A stretch of 64,000 nucleotides of DNA from Stictocephala bisonia (GCA_035578905.1 JAQJVL010000698.1:1-64000), one strand, 5' to 3'. Numbered from the stretch's first letter, positions 47,526 through 59,299 are shown. Program-made: numbers and translations. The notes: a model not told the origin generated them from the letters alone.

Positions 47526-49836
47526 CGGACCAATTACGAGCTTATTCAGCTCTGAAATATTTTTCGTGTTGGGCTGATGCCATCAGTGAGTCATTCCTAT
47601 TCCTCAAGACCTCAGTCAATCTTTAACCCCCGCCCCCCCAAGTTTATTAATTCCTTACAAATTTATATTAACATTAACTCTTTCCTTACTTTTTGTCACA
47701 CAATTGATATTGTAAGGACTTGTAAGCCTGCATCCCTTGGTTATTTCTACTGGTAAAACATCTAGTTTTGTTTCTTCTAAAAATACAACTATGGCTGTAA
47801 TTGGAGTTACTCTCAGGGCAAACAAAATGTTTAGGGAGATTTTCTACAGATGCTCCATAGCTCACCCTTTGTTGGAGATTTAGCTCTGTTATCATTACTC
47901 CCAGTGATTTCGATAATACATTTTCAAACTTTGATTTTCTCACCTGTGTTCTTAAACATTCTCACCTCTTGGTGGATTTAAGGTTGTATTTATTTTTATT
48001 CCTAAAAGATTACTTTAGCTCATCATAATTAACTATATAGCATACATCCATCTGAATCAAATTAACCATTCACCCACCTATCCACTAGAAGCGTGATATT
48101 GGTGTCCCTCTCACCAATCCTTCTTAAAGTCCAGTGTTGGGTAGTAGCCAATGTAGTTGTATCTTATAAGTGGATAAAGGACTCATAAGAGGGTAAATAA
48201 AAAGAGAAAGTACTACAGGGTGCTTTCTGACACCTATTGCCCATTAGTTTATTGTTAATACTGTTTATGCCCAGTGTCATCGAGGCCTTAGTTTTAGTGG
48301 CTACTCTTGCTGAACCATTGCCCTTTGGCTTGGGGAGAGGGCTTTGTCTTATCTAATAAGAACATTTATTAATTTAATGATTTATGTATGATTCGTATCA
48401 GAAATGACCACTGTTTATATTGTACAGATGGATGGATGTGGATTGTTTCTCTTTCTCATTAATAATAACTGGGGGTTCGAACTTATCTAAATGTGTGTAT
48501 GGTACATCCATGAAAGATATAACATAAAAACTGTGATTTTTCTGTCAGTTAAAGCCAATATGGACTTTGTGTAGATAACACTATAATAGATAACATAATG
48601 AGAAGATTATGTAATGAAAACTACTTCAAATTGACAGAGGAGATGTATTTCCAAACCTTTTAGTAGTTATTTTGAGTCAATGTAGACTCTATAGTCAAGA
48701 GATTGATAAATTTACTGGGAATACTTTAGATTCAATACTAGAGTGTGTGGTTTATCCTTGGTCTATTAACCGTTAGAAAATTAACTTGCCTCATCTATCA
48801 ACTCTCCAACACTTCTTGAATGGTTGGTTTGTGATTGAAACACAAAAGTGTTTTGTTTACCAATGATTTTTAATCGTTTTTATCAGCTTTAATACAAAAA
48901 CTTACGAGGAACATTTAAAAGGATTCTAGGGATGTAATTTTAATGATTTAAATACATAGAAAAGCTTCTTCCTGATTTTAAATTAAATGTGTCAATTTTT
49001 CAAGTCAATAAATGAAGTAGACCTATCTTTAAACATTGTATACATATATTATAATTGTATGAACAATTAATTATATCATTAACTCATCACTACTGCATGG
49101 GAGGGTGGGTTGATCATCTTGACACTGTACGTGCCAATACCACCATACAAATATGGGCTTTGTCTATTTGGGAAATATTCAGCTATGAGCAGCAAGACAA
49201 GACTGTATTGACCTCCCACCTTCACATCCACTGGTAGTTAATATTTTTAACTCAGAATTTCTGTTTGTTAAAATTTTACTTTATGTTGCTACATTTTGCA
49301 TTTTTAAATAATAGCCAATATGACAGCATGCGTGTTCTAACTTGAGTGTTAAATTGTGTTACTTTTAGTCATATACCTACTATAGTTATATTATTTTGTA
49401 AGTTTTACATTTAAAATAGCCTATTAAAGTTCTTATGACTAGTTATGTATAAAAACTTCTAATACTATTTTAACCATTGTTAGGGATTGTCTATGTATAT
49501 TTCTTTACTGTTTAATAACAGTAAAAGAGGTTTGGTGGACTTGGCCTATCATCATAAAAATTTAAATTATACCATAATCAACCATTTTGAATGATGTTTT
49601 GTTGAAATTTCAGTTTGTCATATTTTTGTAATATATATATTTTGTCAATTCAATTTTCAAGCACCATGTTAGTGATTTTGGATATGTAGATTAAGTTGAT
49701 ATTTTTAGTTGAGAAGCTTATTTTCACATAATCTTTTGAAATTCAGTTTGTTAGTTTTTAAACTTGATTTGCCTTGAAATATTTTGTAATACTTACATTT
49801 TATACTTAGAAAAAACTAATTTGTTTTCTTTTCCAG
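47526..49836 (+). other. Probable upstream intron or flank of the NCKX gene
   Basis: No preceding exon could be recognised. The exon at 49837 begins in the second position of a codon, so an upstream exon must exist. A single degenerate unit of the GGGTGGG minisatellite occurs near 49095-49140. Confidence 0.45.
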
Positions 49837-50025
49837 GAGAACATTTCAACAACATGAATTGTACGCCTCCAGCCATGGAAGACTTCCCCCATGACTTGTT
49901 TACAGAGACACAAAGACAAAATGGTGCATTAGTATTTCATATAACAACGTCATTATATTTATTTTTGGCCCTCGCCTTAGTGTGCGATAAGTACTTCGTT
50001 CCTGCTGTAGAAAGAATATGTAAAG
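49837..50025 (+). CDS. NCKX (SLC24-type) exchanger, internal exon with first membrane segment
   Basis: Exon bounded by TTTTCTTTTCCAG and GTGCGT. It encodes NCTPPAMEDFPHDLFT, then a hydrophobic helix ending LALALVCDKYFVPAVERICK. This is the conserved start of the mature K+-dependent Na+/Ca2+ exchanger fold. In the family this protein sits in the plasma membrane and extrudes Ca2+ and K+ in exchange for Na+. The exon begins after one base of a split codon and ends with one base (g), which joins ct of the next exon to give Ala. A competing GTAAAG four bases upstream would break the phase with the next exon. The upstream coding exon with signal peptide is not identified. Confidence 0.9.
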
Positions 50026-51439
50026 GTGCGTTTTATTATATTGCTTTAAAATGAAATCAAACTGTAGCAGTAAGGCTATCCAGTTGTATGAGTATAGAAC
50101 GTTTTCCTTGTTTGTTTGGTAAGATATCGAAGATAGTATTTATTCATTATCAAGTGTATTGCAATTCATTAAAATAATTATTATAAAAAATTAGTTCCAG
50201 CGTTCATTAATCAAATTTGCTACTAAAGTCGTAGCTCTTCACTTACTCTCATGATTCAAGGTCAACACTGATGAATTTGGTGTGCTAATTGTTAAATTGC
50301 GATCCTAGCATTGACAAATTAATCAATTGTAATAAGAAGAAAAATCATGTTGCTTACAAAGTAGGAACAATTAACTTTTAACATAAAGATAATCCATTCT
50401 ATATAGATTAATACATATTTATGGTTTGAAGTAGAAATATACATTCCTCCTAGTTAATTTGCAATAGCTGCATCTATAAAGGTTAATTTCGTGCCTAAAC
50501 ATAATATTTCACTATCTTGATAGTGTAGAAGCCATTGCTAAGAGGCTTGCTGCTGATAAGGGTTTTATTTCCAGTATGTCTACGAAGTTCTTCCAATCTT
50601 TGTTACATAAGCCGGTAGCAATAACTAATTCACTACTGTAGTGCCTTTTCATGCGGGTCAATGTTTTCCATACCATAATGTCATATAGCTCAATTAGCAA
50701 ATAAAAAAAAAAAAATAATAATAATAATAGGTTTAAACTTGGTGCTTCTAAATTGGACTTTTTATTTTAATTATTTATTTTAAATTACGTAATTTTACTA
50801 CAGATTAGGAAATTTGATTTTAAATAATTATTGTTATATGTTTGTTTTTATTTTAATACAACGATAAATACGTATTTAGCGTCTTATGCTTTTTGATATC
50901 ACAATGTACACAATTGATTAACTTTATATACTCACTGGTGTATGTACTTCCCGCATGTTATATTACAATCGAATCCCATTCTATACCGTGGGGGAAAGAG
51001 GTGCTTATAGCATGTATGTGAGTAACTCGCGGCCAGCGCAGAGCGCTGCGCAGAGGAATTCAGTTATAACTAATGCCAATGTTGGCCGAATCTCCTTAAA
51101 CTATAAATTTGCACTAATTCCTTGCTGAAATAAAGGAACTGTCATTATTTTAAAGTTTAAGAACATTCCAATAGTTTCGCTGTCTGTTACTTTCGCCTAA
51201 TTAACTTCATCTATCTAATGCTTCTCGTCCCCTTAGTGGTGAAAGTATTGAACATTTATTGTATAGTATACATTTATGCACAAATACGAATATGAGCTAC
51301 TTTACTTTTTTGACGCCTGAAACATTTAAATTGGTCATGAAAAATATGGGAGGAACCATTCTGTAACAAAAACGCACATGATACTAGAATACTTATATTA
51401 CAGCTGTTGTTTACAAACAAACTAAGCGTTTAGACTCAA

Positions 51440-51523
51440 AATGCCGGCTATCGATAACCTCTTTTACATTTACAGTAATACAACATTCATTCAGTTCAGT
51501 TGGTAGCGTTAAGTTAGATTAAA
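51440..51523 (+). promoter_or_regulatory. DRE-like and initiator-like sequences upstream of the SGT1-like ORF
   Basis: A perfect TATCGATA at 51449-51456 matches the DNA-replication-related element bound by DREF at many insect housekeeping promoters. About 40 bp downstream are TTCAGTTCAGTT (51490-51501), matching the arthropod initiator TCAGT. The ATG follows at 51524. No TATA box is visible. That this is an active promoter is inference. Confidence 0.55.
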
Positions 51524-51841
51524 ATGACTACGAACAGTGATACACCCATTACTTACTATTGGTGTCAAACAGTGGAGTTAATTATATTGACTGTCGTTGT
51601 AAAAACTTCAAAAATTGATAAGGTCAAAGTTCAATTTCAAGAATCATTTCTGGACGTAAGGTTAAAATCGGGACCGAAGACGACCTATAGATTGCAGTTA
51701 GGTTTAGCTAACCCTATTGTCCCTAGCAAATGCTCCTACAGCATATTGTCAGCCAAATTGGAATTAAAACTTAAGAAATTAAAACCACTTAGATGGTCAT
51801 CGTTAGGAGGAGAAATAAAGCATAGTCCTATCCATAATTAA
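51524..51841 (+). CDS. SGT1/SUGT1-like CS-domain protein, short and possibly truncated
   Basis: A 105-codon ORF from ATG 51524 to TAA 51841. After a short leader (MTTNSDTP) nearly all of it fits a CS (p23-like) domain of SGT1 type: YYWCQTVELIILTVVVK, KVKVQFQESFLDVRLKSG, LANPIVPSKCSYSILSAKLE and KLKPLRWSSLGGE. In SGT1 this domain binds HSP90; insect SGT1 lacks the TPR part and continues into an SGS domain. Here the frame stops after the CS domain (EIKHSPIHN), and I see neither a splice donor at that point nor an SGS segment downstream. Options are a diverged retrocopy truncated at its 3' end, a CS-only protein, or exon 1 with a misread end. It lies in an NCKX intron on the same strand. Confidence 0.62.
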   Translation: MTTNSDTPITYYWCQTVELIILTVVVKTSKIDKVKVQFQESFLDVRLKSGPKTTYRLQLGLANPIVPSKCSYSILSAKLELKLKKLKPLRWSSLGGEIKHSPIHN

Positions 51842-52062
51842 AATCAACACACAAACATTACAGTAATATAGGCTATGCTACAATTTGGATTATTGTTTTA
51901 TTGCAGGTAAAATATTCCTAATTGTAAAATTTAGCATAAGAATAGTAGATCATGAATATTATGTTGTTGAAAAGTTAGAATTTGGCCTAAACAATTCATT
52001 TATGGAGGGGGGACCTGGGTCCTAACCTCCAAAACGTGTCATATAAAATGAGGGAAACTGGC

Positions 52063-52215
52063 TTATGATCTGAGAAAACTGTGTAACTTATGGCTTTGTG
52101 TGAGAATCTTCACCTTCAGACTCACATGTGCATGGCCTTCGCTTGTGGATCTCTGCCTTCAGCCTTGAGGGAGTTTAGCCCATGGCCTTGCTAGGGTTCT
52201 CTGCTTATGGCATTG
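52063..52215. repeat. Degenerate ~38-bp tandem repeat
   Basis: Four loose copies of GCTTATGGCTTTGTGTGAGA followed by CTCTGCCTTCA. Confidence 0.55.
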
Positions 52216-52427
52216 AGTAAAAAGCTCGTACTCGGAAGTTGTAGAAACTTGTAGAAAAGCACAGTCTACAACCTAAATATTAAAATTCTGCGAATGAATT
52301 TTATGTAAATTCGGCTTTCTGCTGGACTCAGAACATAACTCTACTTGCGATTTTGTTATAATTAGGTACACGAAACCGTGAGTACTTACTGTGTTTAAAT
52401 TTAGAAGTGTTGAACATGTTTATCATG

Positions 52428-52545
52428 TACAGTGGTATTGACCCACCTGCCCGCCCACACACGTGGTAATGACTCACCCGCCCGCCCATACACGTACAGT
52501 AGTATTGATCCACCCGCCCGCCTATACACGTACAGTGGTATTGAA
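52428..52545 (-). repeat. Minisatellite, opposite-strand copy of the 13100 family
   Basis: About 3.3 units of CACCCGCCCGCCCATACACG plus TACAGTRGTATTGAT. Reverse-complemented, this matches the GGGTGGGTGG unit at 13100-13315. Confidence 0.85.
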
Positions 52546-52904
52546 GGAAATGCCTTTCCTTAAATGTGCTTTACTAAAGCTGAGCTATAGCAAGCCACTC
52601 ACCGATCTGCCTTGATGTGGATGTGATTGAGCCAATACACTTTACAAGAAATAAAAATTTGTTCTAAATTTGGTTGCCTGGCCTCCAGCACAAATAAAGG
52701 AAAACTTTTGTGTCTTTTGTGGTTAGTAGTTGCTTCATAATTATCTGCCTGGTGCCTGACATAAATAGATCTACTAGTATAAATATAAATTATTCTATCA
52801 ATTTTTACGTGATAGTAGAAATCAAAATTTTAAAATGTTTCCTCTAATTTTTTAAAATATTTTGCTTGTTTTGGGTCATAATGTAAAGATAGGTGCAACA
52901 ATTT

Positions 52905-52980
52905 TGTTTATTTATTCTCAAGACGCCGATCATCAAGATATGAGCGAATATGGATTTCGAATGACTGTACATTTATTGTA
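52905..52980 (-). repeat. SINE 3' end fragment
   Basis: CTCAAGACGCCGATCATCAAG and ATATGAGCGAATATGGATTT equal the 3' end of the SINEs at 25487 and 47255. The tRNA-like head is absent. Confidence 0.8.
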
Positions 52981-53602
52981 GAATGGCCTAAACTAGGTAA
53001 ATAACAGTATATTTTATTCAGGAAATGGTAATTTAAATAAACTAATATTACATAGTAATTACATCATTTTTAATTAATTAGTATATGTAAATCATAGATA
53101 ATTAGATGTTGGATTTTTGATGTAGGTAGCTTTTTAAAATTGTTCTATTTCTCTATTAGCCTATATATTTATAAATACATTGTAAAAAACAAAAGGATTA
53201 TCATCAAAACATTGAATATTAATATGAAATGAATATAAATTTATAAAACCGTAGGTCTCTAATGAAACTGCTCTTGTACTGTATAAAAATTACAATTTGT
53301 ACAACATTTTTTTTAAAGGATTCGGGGAAAATTCACTACTCAGTTAAGTTTAGTAAGTGGATATAGTTTTTCCCCTTAATATATCTAGTTATGTATTTGA
53401 TACCATGGAAGAAAAAACATAGTTCAGTAACATACTGCGAGGCTTATTTAAAATATCCACTCAACACATGGCAAGTGTTTATTATATAATCTTAATCAAT
53501 CATTATATTTAAAGGAGATTTTTAAAACATATAATTTATATAAATCTTTTAGATTGTTACATCCAACGATCTTATTTAAATTTCAGTACCTTTTATTTTC
53601 AG

Positions 53603-53790
53603 CTCTCAATATGTCAAATGATGTTGCTGGAGCAACATTCATGGCAGCTGCGACATCAGCGCCTGAACTGTTTGTAAACGTCATTGGTACATTTATTACT
53701 GAAGGTGACATCGGAGTTGGGACAATAGTAGGAAGTGCTGTGTTCAACATTTTGGCCGTTGCAGCATGCTGTGGAATTGGCTCTGGTATG
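53603..53790 (+). CDS. NCKX exchanger, exon with the first alpha repeat
   Basis: Exon between TTTTATTTTCAG and GTAAGT, 188 bp. Two bases complete the codon begun in the previous exon, then 62 codons follow. They include [18 protein letters not shown] (the family's ion-binding alpha-1 motif; many vertebrate members have AAGSSAPEL here), then [19 protein letters not shown], the second half of the repeat. The acidic residues of APEL and EGD are kept, so cation transport is expected. Hydrophobic segments fit transmembrane helices 2-3. The exon ends on a codon boundary. It is the best-conserved piece of the gene and looks intact. Confidence 0.95.
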
Positions 53791-55211
53791 GTAAGTTCAT
53801 TTTTAATTTAAAGCTGCAGTATTATGCTAATTTGTTCTGCTTATATTTAGTTGTAAATCAGTCCAGAGACAAGTGGGAGCAGTTTTTTTTAAACAGTTTG
53901 TTGTCAATTATCTGAAACCACTTGACTTAGGTACCGTTTTTATTTTAAAGTATTTTTTTATATACATTTTTTACAAAATGTTAAGTTCCCTCTGACATTT
54001 GATGGCTTCTAAAACCAAAACAAAGGCAGTTGTGTAAATAAATTCTCTGTCAAAGTTGAGTGAATATTGTATGATTGTGGAAACCTATTCAAAACCACAT
54101 GAACTTATTTTAGTTAAAATTTAATTTGATTCCCAAATATTAGGTCTCAGATGATTTCGTGGAAGCGGTTTGTGGAAGGAAATCATAGGAAAATTTTTTA
54201 TTGATTTATAAAAAAAATATATTTAAACGGAAAAACTAGGAAAATCCATGGTGAAAATAATGGGAATAAGGGCTTGAACATCCCATGCATAAGTTCCACA
54301 AAAATGTACAATGTTGATCACAAGCAAGCTTTAACAAATAAACTATTTGGGGTTCAATTAATTGAGAAATTGAGTGCCCATCAATCAAACGATTTGTGCT
54401 TCATATATTTCATAAAAGCCTGCATCAGGTATGGCAGTTTTAAATCAAATCTATTTGTAGATCGTAGATTTTAATCTATCTATTGATGAATGGCCTGAGG
54501 AAATATTTGCACCAGCTTCTGTTCCCAACAAAATCCTACTGGATTTGGCTTCACATTCATCCCTACACCATATCAGCAACGTAAGAATGTACAGAATGTC
54601 CAGATGGACCTTTGTATTTAGTTACCTCAGGAACACACTGTTTCTTTCTGTTGATTCTATTTTAGCCATTGGGTGTTTCTACCAATTTTTACGCAGTAAC
54701 AAAGAAAACTTTGTATTCAATTTTCTGAAAGCTTGATTTAAAGAGTTTTAATAACATTTGCTGCTCTCTACTTTTTTAACAGAATTTTGTGTGTAAGCTG
54801 TTTGTTTTTCTAAGAAAATATATAAATAATTTCACAACTATTATAATCAATTTAATTGTTATTTATGTGGATTCAATTTCATCAAAAGCCATCTGTCCTT
54901 AATATTGAAATCTTTAATTGAAATTTAATGTAGAATATGGTGGTTTATTAATGTTTTAGGAATGTATAAAAGGTACTCTAAGTTCTTGGGTGTATGTTCA
55001 ATTCAGTACCTTTCACAAGTCAAAATAGTGCGCTTCTAATATCATGGAGAGACAAATTTTAACTATAAACTTGTAAATTTGTTTATAAATTATTATAAAA
55101 CCAACATATCTACAATGTGACCTACTCCTAGTGTATACATCTTATTGTTGATAGAATAATATAAATGTGACTCATTTTGTCTTATCACAAACAATTTTTA
55201 TACACTAGTGT

Positions 55212-56259
55212 CAGGGCTGCCCTGAAGTGCCAGGGGCCAAGGAAGGGAAGAATACCGCCCACGCGTTATGGAGCATGAATGTTTCATGAGAGCTCATAAA
55301 TATGTAATCAATGACTATTCCAAAAATAACATTTTTTTAGGCATTATATTCAGTTTAATTCATGAAAGTTTGTACACACCTTACATACTGGTTCATAATA
55401 CAAAAAAAAAAAAAACCGATCATATGATTATGCAAAATATATAAGTTTAGGCTGGGGATGACAAATTTTGAGAGCGACTTTTTTTGCTCTTGCTTGATAG
55501 TATGACTGTTACATCGTTTAGGGAATGAACAGAACAGCTAAACAAGCCCTATTCTTTATGGGAATTCATGTATGATATGTGCAAGTTGCCAGAAAAGAGG
55601 GGCTGAAGAAGTGTTGCCTAAATCTTTAAGAATTTTTAACATTTTAACATAAAAAGAAAAGACTTGTATAGTGAAATTATTCACTTTAAATAAAAGTATT
55701 GTTCACGATGAAGATTAGGCAAATCAAGTTTTTTCTCCCATCAAGGTGCTATAGTATTAAATCTAACGACCAAAAAGACCTATTTACTAATTTGTGGGTT
55801 GCTCTGAGAATTAAGCTGACCATCCCCCTTAACTTTGGCAAGTGTTGAGTGAAATTTTACCATGTTGAAACTTATCAAAACTTATCTTCGATATATGATG
55901 ACACAGGAGAAGCCAAATGCTTTGGCTATTTTATCCATAGAGAATGATGTATCAAAAACATTAAATTTTAAAGATATTTTAAATTATTTTGTAAAAGCCA
56001 AAGCAAGGAAAATCCCTTAGTGGGTTTAAACTTTAGTATTAACGAACCGGACTGTTTCTTTTTAAGTTGTTCTTAAAATCCAAAGTTGTTTAGGTTATAT
56101 TTCTTTCATAAAATGTAACTCTTTCTGTACAAATAAATACAAAAGTAAGTGTGGTGTGTTTCGTACAATGCATCCTTATAAAAATATCTAAAAATACATT
56201 TATTGGGGAGACGGGGCACAGATTGAAATTTCGCTCTGGGCACCTATTAACAAGCCCTG
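55212..56259 (+). mobile_element. Decayed hAT transposon in the NCKX intron
   Basis: The left end is CAGGGCTGCCCTGAAGTGCC and the inverse of the right end is CAGGGCTTGTTAATAGGTGCC, sharing CAGGGCT and RGTGCC. The 8-bp flanks ACTAGTGT and AGTAGGGG are only partly alike. A transposase C-terminus remains inside, in the same orientation as the host gene. Confidence 0.7.
55866..56020 (+). pseudogene. hAT transposase C-terminal dimerisation domain remnant
   Basis: An open stretch encodes KLIKTYLRYMMTQEKPNALA, then ILSIENDVSKTLNFKDILNY and FVKAKARK before a stop. This is the conserved hAT dimerisation motif (KTYLRSTM..ERLNALA..SIE), as in the insect transposases often annotated as ZMYM/ZBED-like. 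The upstream part is degraded by stops. Non-functional. Confidence 0.85.
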
Positions 56260-57514
56260 AGTAGGGGTAGATGTGCAATTGTTGTTCATTATTTATATGT
56301 TTAGTTTGTAATCACTCAGTTGTATTATTTTATTACCAAACAGAAGTTGCTTCGACTTTTCAGTATATTCAATACTTTTAAGTAAGTTTTTATGAAAAAT
56401 AAATAAATTTCAATTGAAATTACATTGTAGATTAGTTGGCTCTATAATTATTATTTGTAAAGAAATTTACAAGTTCAAAGTTCAAAATTTGTCCTTCTTT
56501 AAGGAAGAGTATTAATTTAGTATGATTTTTAGCTTTTAAGTAAACTTAGATAAGATTTCCTTCTTAGTAAATGTTTTAAGTAGATTTATGAAGAAATAAT
56601 TTCTTATATATCATGTTTTCTTTTTACACACTTCAAGGCAGTAGTGTTCAAGGTTGTTGGCTGGCTTGGCTATTGGGCTCTTTTCAGGACGTATTAGCTG
56701 GTGTTCATTAACTTGTAGAGGTTGGGATCATTAGACTTAGCTCTGTGATGATAGATCAGTATTTTTACACTTACACAAATACTTTGTACTGCAGTTTTCA
56801 TTTTTGAGCTTTCATTTTTTTAATCCTATAAATTACTCTTTTCTTTTTGGAAATTTAAAGAAAAAATACTTAAATCGTATATATAATATCTATACTTTTG
56901 AAAATAGTTGTAATTAAGAAAATTTGTTATTTTTATCCAAACTTGTTTTTAGTATAATTTCAATATATAAGTATAAGATCAATAGACTAAGAGGAACGGG
57001 CAGAGTAGGGTTAAAAAAGATATCGGTTTCTAATTTTTTTAAATAAAAAAAAGTTTGCCCAGAGATTGTTCTTGAACTTCTTGGAGAGTGGTAAAATCTA
57101 AAGATTGTAAAAACATATGACTTTGCTTTCTTGGGAGAGTAACAGATTCAGAAAGATGATAAAAGATGAGCTTGGTACTCCTATGAGGGTCACCAAAATA
57201 ATTGTCTTTTCCTCTCTTTATTAGTTCAAAGATAAAAAAGATAAGAGTGGTCAAAAGATACAGAATTAAGCTTCTTTTAGAGTTGAGAAAACTGGAGGGC
57301 AGTTGAAAACAACATACTGGTATTAACAAAAAGAAACAATATTTATGAGCCAAAACATAAAAGAAAAGGCCAAAACATATGATCTGTGCTACTAAGAGGG
57401 TAGTAAAAACTTCTCAGAGAGTAGGCAAAACAGTAGGGAAGTCAAGAACAATGACATGGCGCTGTTAAGAGCATAACAAATACTAATGGTTGGTTAAAAG
57501 GATGGTTTGATGCT

Positions 57515-57925
57515 TGAAGGCACTTGTGGCACAGTGCTATGACCCAGCTACTTGGGGACCAAGTGCTGTGGAGATTGTAGGCAATAGGTTGTATGCTCGG
57601 TACGCTTAATACCGACATGGCTCCGCTCAATGGTTGCCATCGACGTTGACACTACTAGAGAAGTTTGGGGTATCCATGTTGGGTGGTAGTCAGGGTCCGG
57701 ATGTTGTGTAGGGAAGATTAGTGAGCATAAAACTTGTCAAATAGCTGAAAATTAGACCATTTCATGTAAAGCTGTAGGTACCTTGTTGCCCTGGCCATTG
57801 GACTATTAATAAATAGTTCTTTTTGAAGAAAAATCGACTTTAGTTAGTAACAATGACTACACTCGTTCATCTTCACACTCACTCATCCTTCATATTTGCC
57901 CATATCTTTACGATCAATATCTTAC
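57515..57925 (+). repeat. Full-length SINE in the NCKX intron
   Basis: Begins GGCACTTGTGGCACAGTGCT and CCAGCTACTTGGGGACCAAG, continues with GGAGATTGTAGGC, ATCCATGTTGGGTGG and GGACTATTAATAAATAG, and ends CATATTTGCCCATATCTTTA. The 3' 100 bp equals the 3' end of the tRNA-headed SINEs. Confidence 0.85.
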
Positions 57926-58581
57926 TAATGAATAGAATGAAATGAAAGGAAGGTGTCCAAAAGATATGATATTGTGCTCAAAAAAGGTTGGCTTGAAAAG
58001 TTCTGAGAGCATAAGCAAACAGAAAAGAAGTCAAAAACAAAGAGCTGTGTTAAGAGTGGCTATTAATAAAGTTGGATGAATTAGATTACCTTGGTGCTTG
58101 TGAAAATGTGGTAAAAACTGAAAGTTGGTTGAAAAATATAACCCCACCTTGCTAAAAATGTGGACAAAAGTGAAGTTTACCAAAAAAGTCTGAATTAGCA
58201 CACAGATCTTTGCGGGGATAAAAAGTCTTTATTGGGATTTTACAGAATGCCGTATCCAGTCTACTTTGGGGATATGGGCCACGTATTCTTACAATAATTG
58301 CCACTTCTTAATTCTCTATTTTAGGATTTAGAATTTTAACTAGATCAAGATTTGGTTATCCATATTAATATTTGGAACTAAGTGTTTTTTTTTCTCTTTA
58401 TTTCTATTGAAAATATAAAATTAGTTTTCAAGTTGTGATCGGTTAGAAAATTGCTCGAATTTTGTGGGTATCCCAATATCAGAGGTTACTTTTCCGACAC
58501 TTTTAAAGATTAATGTCAACTGTATGTGCTTATTTTACTAGTTGGATAATAAACTTTGCATAGTCCTTAAGTATAAGCATT

Positions 58582-58604
58582 AAAAAAAAAAAAAAAAAAA
58601 AAAA
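58582..58604 (+). repeat. A23 homopolymer
   Basis: Run of 23 A residues followed by TGAAAATAAATAC. Probably a microsatellite or the tail of a small retroposon that I cannot identify. Confidence 0.8.
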
Positions 58605-58838
58605 TGAAAATAAATACAATTAAAAGTCAAGTGTTACAGAACACAATTTTATATTTTTTTGTGTGGAGCTAATGACTTCTGTACATTGCTAACCATTGTC
58701 TTGATATTGTTTCATGTACAGAGTGCTTCATCACTATTCTCATCCTGAGTTGAATGTATATTGATAAAAATAATAAGTAAAATAAAAATTGTATACTGTA
58801 GACTTAAGTATTACTGCTCAGTTATTGTTTTCTTTTAG

Positions 58839-58986
58839 GTTGTCCCACTACATTGGTGGCCATTGACCCGAGACTGTTTGGCTTATGGAGTGACTGTTAC
58901 TATTCTCATCTGCATTATCCACGATGAGCGAGTAGAATGGTACGAAGCAATGGTCCTAGTCACGCTCTACACTGTTTATATTGCAG
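58839..58986 (+). CDS. NCKX exchanger, exon with the next two membrane segments
   Basis: Exon between TTTTCTTTTAG and GTGAGT, 148 bp, starting in phase 0 directly after the previous exon. It encodes VVPLHWWPLTRDCLAYGVTV, then TILICIIHDERVEWYEAMVL and VTLYTVYIA, ending one base into a codon. The family shows the same order: W(W/A)L.RD, a helix, D..V.W.E and another helix before the long cytosolic loop. Later exons for the loop and second alpha repeat are not found before 64000, so the gene is 3'-incomplete here. Confidence 0.93.
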
Positions 58987-59299
58987 GTGAGTAGTAGCAT
59001 CAGTATGATTGGGAGAGATTACCTATCAGTCTAATCATCATTATACTTTACTATTTGTGACATTCCATCCATTTTACAGATTGCCCAGCCTAAAGGTGCG
59101 TGTGACCTTGAGTAGATGTTGATAGAAGCGAGGCAAGGTGGGGATACTTGTCTAAAAACATTATATTATTATTGATCAGGTGATTGAAATGGGTAAATAA
59201 ATATTAGTGACCAGTGCATTTTTGAATGCACCGGTAAGTAATCATTTTGTATTACTTCTACATGTAAGTAATACCTGACCTTTTCATTCATTGTAATTA
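58987..59299 (+). other. Start of the next NCKX intron
   Basis: Follows the GTGAGT donor. No coding signal. The downstream exon was not found. Confidence 0.5.

Larger units (their letters stand above)
50026..53602 (+). other. NCKX intron (3.6 kb)
   Basis: GTGCGT...TTATTTTCAG. It contains the SGT1-like ORF and its promoter-like sequence, a degenerate repeat at 52063-52215, a minisatellite and a SINE tail. The rest is AT-rich. Confidence 0.82.
53791..58838 (+). other. NCKX intron (5.0 kb)
   Basis: GTAAGT...TTCTTTTAG. Contains an hAT relic (55212-56259), a SINE (57515-57925) and a 23-base A run at 58582-58604. The ORFs at 54274-54736 are not recognised as any family and I do not support them. 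Confidence 0.82.

Noticed and set aside
54274..54736. Two ORFs in the NCKX intron (66 and 63 codons)
   Set aside because: No recognised domain, different frames and stops between them. They may be an old pseudogene, but I cannot support one.
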